This document shows, piece after piece, positions 44,275-47,389 of a stretch of DNA of 47,389 nt (positions within the stretch are counted from its first letter, which is position 1; each line of letters begins with the position of its first letter). A program made the translations under genes and the position numbers. The DNA is from Myxacorys californica WJT36-NPBG1 (lineage in GTDB: Bacteria; Cyanobacteriota; Cyanobacteriia; Leptolyngbyales; Leptolyngbyaceae). The notes under the pieces are model-generated. The model ran no database searches, was not told the DNA's origin, and saw nothing but the letters and a program-made list of their open reading frames with translations. The stretch covers positions 1 to 47,389 of the forward strand of contig JAHHHO010000044.1 of NCBI GenBank assembly GCA_019359315.1, written 5' to 3'.

Positions 44275-45581
44275 CTAAGGAGCGTGGATTAAATAACCTG
44301 TAATTCTGGTTGAGCCGTGTAGTTCCACTGAGGCAAAAATTCATCAAAGATAATTTTCATGTTGGATTTGAAGTCTTGGGCGACTTTTCGACCTGTTTGA
44401 TAGGTTTTGTCGAGAATCGTTGTAACCACAATGAGACCTGTACGAGTCGTTGCCGTTGCCATCAGTTCTTGCACTGTTTGGACACTCTCAAAAATGACAC
44501 CTTGGCAGACACGAGAGACATGAGGAAACAAGCGATGCTCAATGGGATTGTACTTGGAGGTGTAGGGTGGATAGTGAGCGATGCGAATTTCGATTCCCAG
44601 CTCATTGACCAGTGCTTGTAAATCCTGTTTGAAGATGTAATAACGGGAGCTATTGCTGCCACCCCCATCGCAGAGCAGCAACATTGAGTCAGCCCGTGGA
44701 TAGCGAACTTTCCCATAGGTGTTCCACCAGTAGCGAATCGAGTCGCAGGCAAACTCGCTGGTATCGTGACTGGTGCCAATCTGGATGTACCCGACATTAT
44801 CCGTCAAGTCGTACAAACCGTGGGGAATGGCAACCCCGTCTGCCAGTGATGCCCAATCGTGATCAAACACCTTAACCGCCTCCTGGGTGTACAGTTGCCC
44901 CTCCCGATAGAGTTGACCAATCAACTCTCTTTTCTTGTGTCCATGCTGATGACTGGATTTCCTGCCGCTTGATAGCTCTGTTTCAACTGTTCAATGGTCT
45001 TAAATTGTTCGTTGCGGTGTTCACTCTCACCGGTTGCCAGGGTCTTTACGGCTTTGCGTTTGCGATAATTGTGTTTCTCCAACAACTGGTCTACAACGGT
45101 GACGCTGACCTCAATGCCCTCGCGCATGAGCAATTGGGCAATCTGGTGCCGCTTGAGGTTCGTCCACTTGAGCGCTTCATCGACGGGTGAACCTGCCGTG
45201 TGTTGTTCCAGCACTCGCAAGAACGCCTCATCTAATCCAGCAATGGTCTCAAATGCAGATTTGCGTCCTCCGCCAGGCTACCGAATTCGCTCTTCGCTCA
45301 GGGCGGTTTCGTCCTGAAGTTCCCTCAAGCCTAATTGCAACGTTTCATGGTGGCAGCTAAACAAGAGACGAATGTAAGCTTGACCGCCGTACCCTAACTT
45401 CACGGCTTCAATTGCCGCATAGCAACGCCGATCCTTCTCGCATAGCGACTGGTAGTACCGTCGCATTTGGGCTTCTATTTCAGCAGGGTAGGTTTGCATC
45501 ATTCCACCTGTTGTGCTGTTGCCTCTCTAGCATACTGACACGACTAGCAGAATTACACCTTATTTAATCCACATTCCTAAG
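44275..45581 (-). mobile_element. ISAzo13-like element, decayed
   Basis: The ends are CTAAGGAGCGTGGATTAAAT (44275) and the inverse of CTTAGGAATGTGGATTAAAT (ending 45581), about 22 bp with a few mismatches. They enclose one transposase in three pieces. The IS110 leader begins directly after the right end. Confidence 0.75.
44289..45502 (-). pseudogene. ISAzo13-family transposase in three pieces
   Basis: Piece 1 (45502-45278) starts MMQTYPAEIEAQMRRYYQSL and reads LGYGGQAYIRLLFSCHHETL. A TAG at 45278-45280 stands between EERIR and PGGGRKSAFETI. Piece 2 continues with KWTNLKRHQIAQLLMREGIE and ISMDTRKES. A one-base deletion near 44930 then shifts the frame. Piece 3 has IPHGLYDLTDNVGYIQIGTS, LLLCDGGGSNSSRYYI with the second Asp, and YNPIEHRLFPHVSR with the Glu. 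Reading across the lesions restores a transposase of about 400 residues, the usual family size. It is dead. Confidence 0.82.
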
Positions 45582-45595
45582 AACAACCAGTGTCA

Positions 45596-45755
45596 AGACC
45601 GCATAGATAGTGGTGCTGATAGCCCGACCGACAGGCTGGTCTGGCGCTCTGATCGGTAGCACCGACTGTTGCCTTCCTTGTGGATGAGCACGTATAGGAG
45701 ATTCTCAAACTGCACAGAGCGCTCACTGGCATTGCCGTTTCTCGCAAGCTAAATT
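45596..45755 (+). ncRNA. Candidate IS110 bridge RNA region
   Basis: The non-coding leader of the IS110 transposase folds readily. AGTGGTGCT (45609-45617) pairs with AGCACCGACT (45658-45667) around a one-base bulge. Inside it AGCCCGACC (45621-45629) pairs with GGTCTGGCGCT (45638-45648) with small bulges, leaving an 8-base loop GACAGGCT. IS110 elements of the IS621 group make a bridge RNA from this position whose loops name donor and target. The call rests on position and pairing only. Confidence 0.45.
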
Positions 45756-47012
45756 ATGAAAAAGATCCATGAGCGCTGTTGTGGCTTAGATGTTCACAAA
45801 CGAAGTGTGACTGCGTGTCTGATTACTCCCGTGACTGAAGGCAGATCTGCACAAGTCACGCGTACCTTTGGCACGACAACGGCTGAATTGCTGGAGTTAG
45901 TCGATTGGTTAGTGCAAGCTGAATGCACAATTGCCGCCATGGAAAGTACTGGGTCGTACTGGAAGCCCGTGTATAATCTGCTTGAAGGTGCGCTAGAGGT
46001 TTGGGTGGTTAACGCTCATCATATTAAGAGCGTGCCGGGGCGCAAGACCGATGTTAAGGATGCGCAATGGATTGCTGAATTGCTACAACACGGGTTGTTG
46101 CGACCGAGTTTTATTCCTTCTGCCACGATGCGCGAGTTACGAGAATTAGTGCGCTATCGCAAATCCCTGATTCAGGAGCGCAGTGCAGAAGCGAATCGGA
46201 TTCAAAAAGTGTTGGAGGGAGCCAACACTAAACTTGCTTCAGTTGCAACCGATATCATGGGCATGTCAGGGCGTGCGATTTTATCCGCAATTGTGGCAGG
46301 GCAAACCAATCCGGAAGAAATGGCAGAGCTTGCCAAAGGCAAACTGCGGAGCAAGTTACCGCAACTACAACAAGCGCTCAGTGGCACAGTCCGCCCACAT
46401 CAGCGCTTTATTCTGGCTCAAATGCTGGCACATGTAGACTTTCTCGACGAGGCGCTCAAGCAATGCTCAGACGAAATTGCGGAGCGCTTACGTCCCCAGC
46501 AGGCAGACGTAGAACGCTTGTGTACCATTCCAGGGGTCAAACAAAAGACCGCAGAACTGATTTTGGCAGAAATTGGGACAGACATGAGTCGGTTTCCAAC
46601 GGCAAAACACCTGGCATCGTGGGCTGGTCTCTGTCCCGGCCTCTGTGAGAGTGCGGGTAAGCAATATTCTGGCAAAACTCGCAACGGCAGTGTTGCCTTG
46701 CGAAGCGGGCTAGTCGAAGCGGCTCTGGCAGCAGGTCGTGCTCGCAACACGTATTTAGGAGCACGCTATCAACGACTGAAGCTTCGTAGAGGCAGTAAAC
46801 GAGCAGCGATGGCGGTTGCCCACACGATTTTAGTCATTGCCTACCACATACTCTCTGAGCAAACGACGTATCGCGAGTTGGGCAGTAACTATCTAGACCA
46901 ACAAGACCGCGACCGCGTGTCGCGACAATTAAAACGGCATTTAGAGCGCTTGGGATACCAGGTTTCACTTGAGCCCACAGAACCCGAAACACCTACTCCC
47001 TCTATGGCATAG
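45756..47012 (+). CDS. IS110-family transposase, intact
   Basis: The 418-residue protein has the RuvC-like DEDD catalytic set Asp12 (GLDVHKRSV), Glu63 (AMESTGSYW), Asp99 and Asp102 (TDVKDAQWIAELL). A coiled-coil linker and the C-terminal Transposase_20 domain follow, with CTIPGVKQKTAELILAEIG and LASWAGLCPGLCESAGKQYS, where the catalytic serine resides. No stop or shift was found. Flanking inverted repeats are absent, as is normal. It lies immediately after the ISAzo13-like element, which may be the target. The preceding leader is a candidate bridge RNA. Confidence 0.9.
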   Translation: MKKIHERCCGLDVHKRSVTACLITPVTEGRSAQVTRTFGTTTAELLELVDWLVQAECTIAAMESTGSYWKPVYNLLEGALEVWVVNAHHIKSVPGRKTDVKDAQWIAELLQHGLLRPSFIPSATMRELRELVRYRKSLIQERSAEANRIQKVLEGANTKLASVATDIMGMSGRAILSAIVAGQTNPEEMAELAKGKLRSKLPQLQQALSGTVRPHQRFILAQMLAHVDFLDEALKQCSDEIAERLRPQQADVERLCTIPGVKQKTAELILAEIGTDMSRFPTAKHLASWAGLCPGLCESAGKQYSGKTRNGSVALRSGLVEAALAAGRARNTYLGARYQRLKLRRGSKRAAMAVAHTILVIAYHILSEQTTYRELGSNYLDQQDRDRVSRQLKRHLERLGYQVSLEPTEPETPTPSMA

Positions 47013-47389
47013 TTGATGTTTTCATAGGAGCTCTAATGGTAATTCTTGCGTTTTAGAGAGACAGACGTGCTCTTTTTCTAGGCGTTTCCCTGAAAGTTGA
47101 GGTGAAGAAAAGACTTGTCGGGTAACAACGAGAAAAACGGCTAAAATGCTTGCTGGAGAAGGCTTTTAAGGATCTTTCGTCTTATTTCCAGACAGATCTA
47201 AAAGCTAAAACACAGTCCAGAACTTTCAGGATCTTTCAGGATCCTTCACCCTTGAAGTTCTGAATCAGGGAGATCGCTTGCTCGGTGGTGTCACAAAGAT
47301 TTTTGATGAACGAACGACAACGGCGTGATTGCAGTGAAGAACCAACTCCGACCACTTCGCCGATGAAAGTGCTGACAGAAAGGAAGCAA
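47013..47389. other. Non-coding tail with decamer repeats and a hairpin
   Basis: No firm gene was found. AGGATCTTTC occurs at 47169-47178 and 47228-47237, with AGGATCCTTC at once after (47238-47247). CAGAACTT (47218-47225) and AAGTTCTG (47255-47262) form an 8-bp hairpin enclosing the last two decamers. An ATG at 47306 opens 28 codons to the window edge with no recognisable motif; it may be a gene start, but I cannot support it. Confidence 0.45.

Overview
The window looks like an accessory region (plasmid or genomic island) of a cyanobacterium, probably filamentous. The octamer GCGATCGC (HIP1) recurs throughout, for example at 1609, 8464 and 19853. There is a heptanucleotide GAGTTTT tandem repeat, cyanobacterial-type transposases, and a giant Ser/Thr-kinase/histidine-kinase hybrid typical of cyanobacteria. 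No rRNA, tRNA, CRISPR array, replication or photosynthesis gene was seen, so the organism call is an inference.

Layout. 1-4.1 kb: start of a DUF2188-type gene, a dead tyrosine integrase, a small membrane protein, a truncated SGNH esterase, and a divergent pair (MGT-type glycosyltransferase and TetR regulator) sharing an intergenic palindrome. 4.2-7.5 kb: four nested mobile elements (an IS5-type transposase split by an ISAs1-like element, split by a second ISAs1-like element, split by a 243-bp MITE). 7.5-11.1 kb: a pyridine nucleotide-disulfide oxidoreductase, a decayed IS1 and further IS debris.

11.1-33.5 kb: an almost unbroken minus-strand array of metabolic and redox genes. It starts (in transcription order) with a tight GMC oxidoreductase - SDR - GH63-like glycosidase - aquaporin operon, which suggests sugar or compatible-solute breakdown. 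Then come four more SDRs, two copies of a 94-residue protein of unknown function each beside a paralogous SDR, several alpha/beta hydrolases, an isochorismatase-like hydrolase, HD, WrbA-like, dienelactone hydrolase, DUF981, DUF2721, cupin, MOSC, VOC and DsbA-like proteins, and a second GMC oxidoreductase. Many of these families handle reactive carbonyls, quinones, halogenated compounds or other electrophiles, so a chemical or oxidative stress island is a reasonable inference. Two genes have decayed here: a quinone oxidoreductase and an internally deleted flavin disulfide reductase.

33.7-40.3 kb: a 1982-residue sensor (Ser/Thr kinase, AAA ATPase, GAF, two PAS, HisKA_3/HATPase) overlapping by ATGA with a NarL-type response regulator. 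The pair is transcribed toward the metabolic array and could control part of it.

40.4-47.4 kb: a second IS graveyard. A single-frame IS1 is split by an IS5-type element with a clean 3-bp duplication, followed by an intact IS5-type element, a dead DDE transposase, a decayed ISAzo13-like element, and an intact IS110 transposase preceded by a structured leader that could be its bridge RNA.
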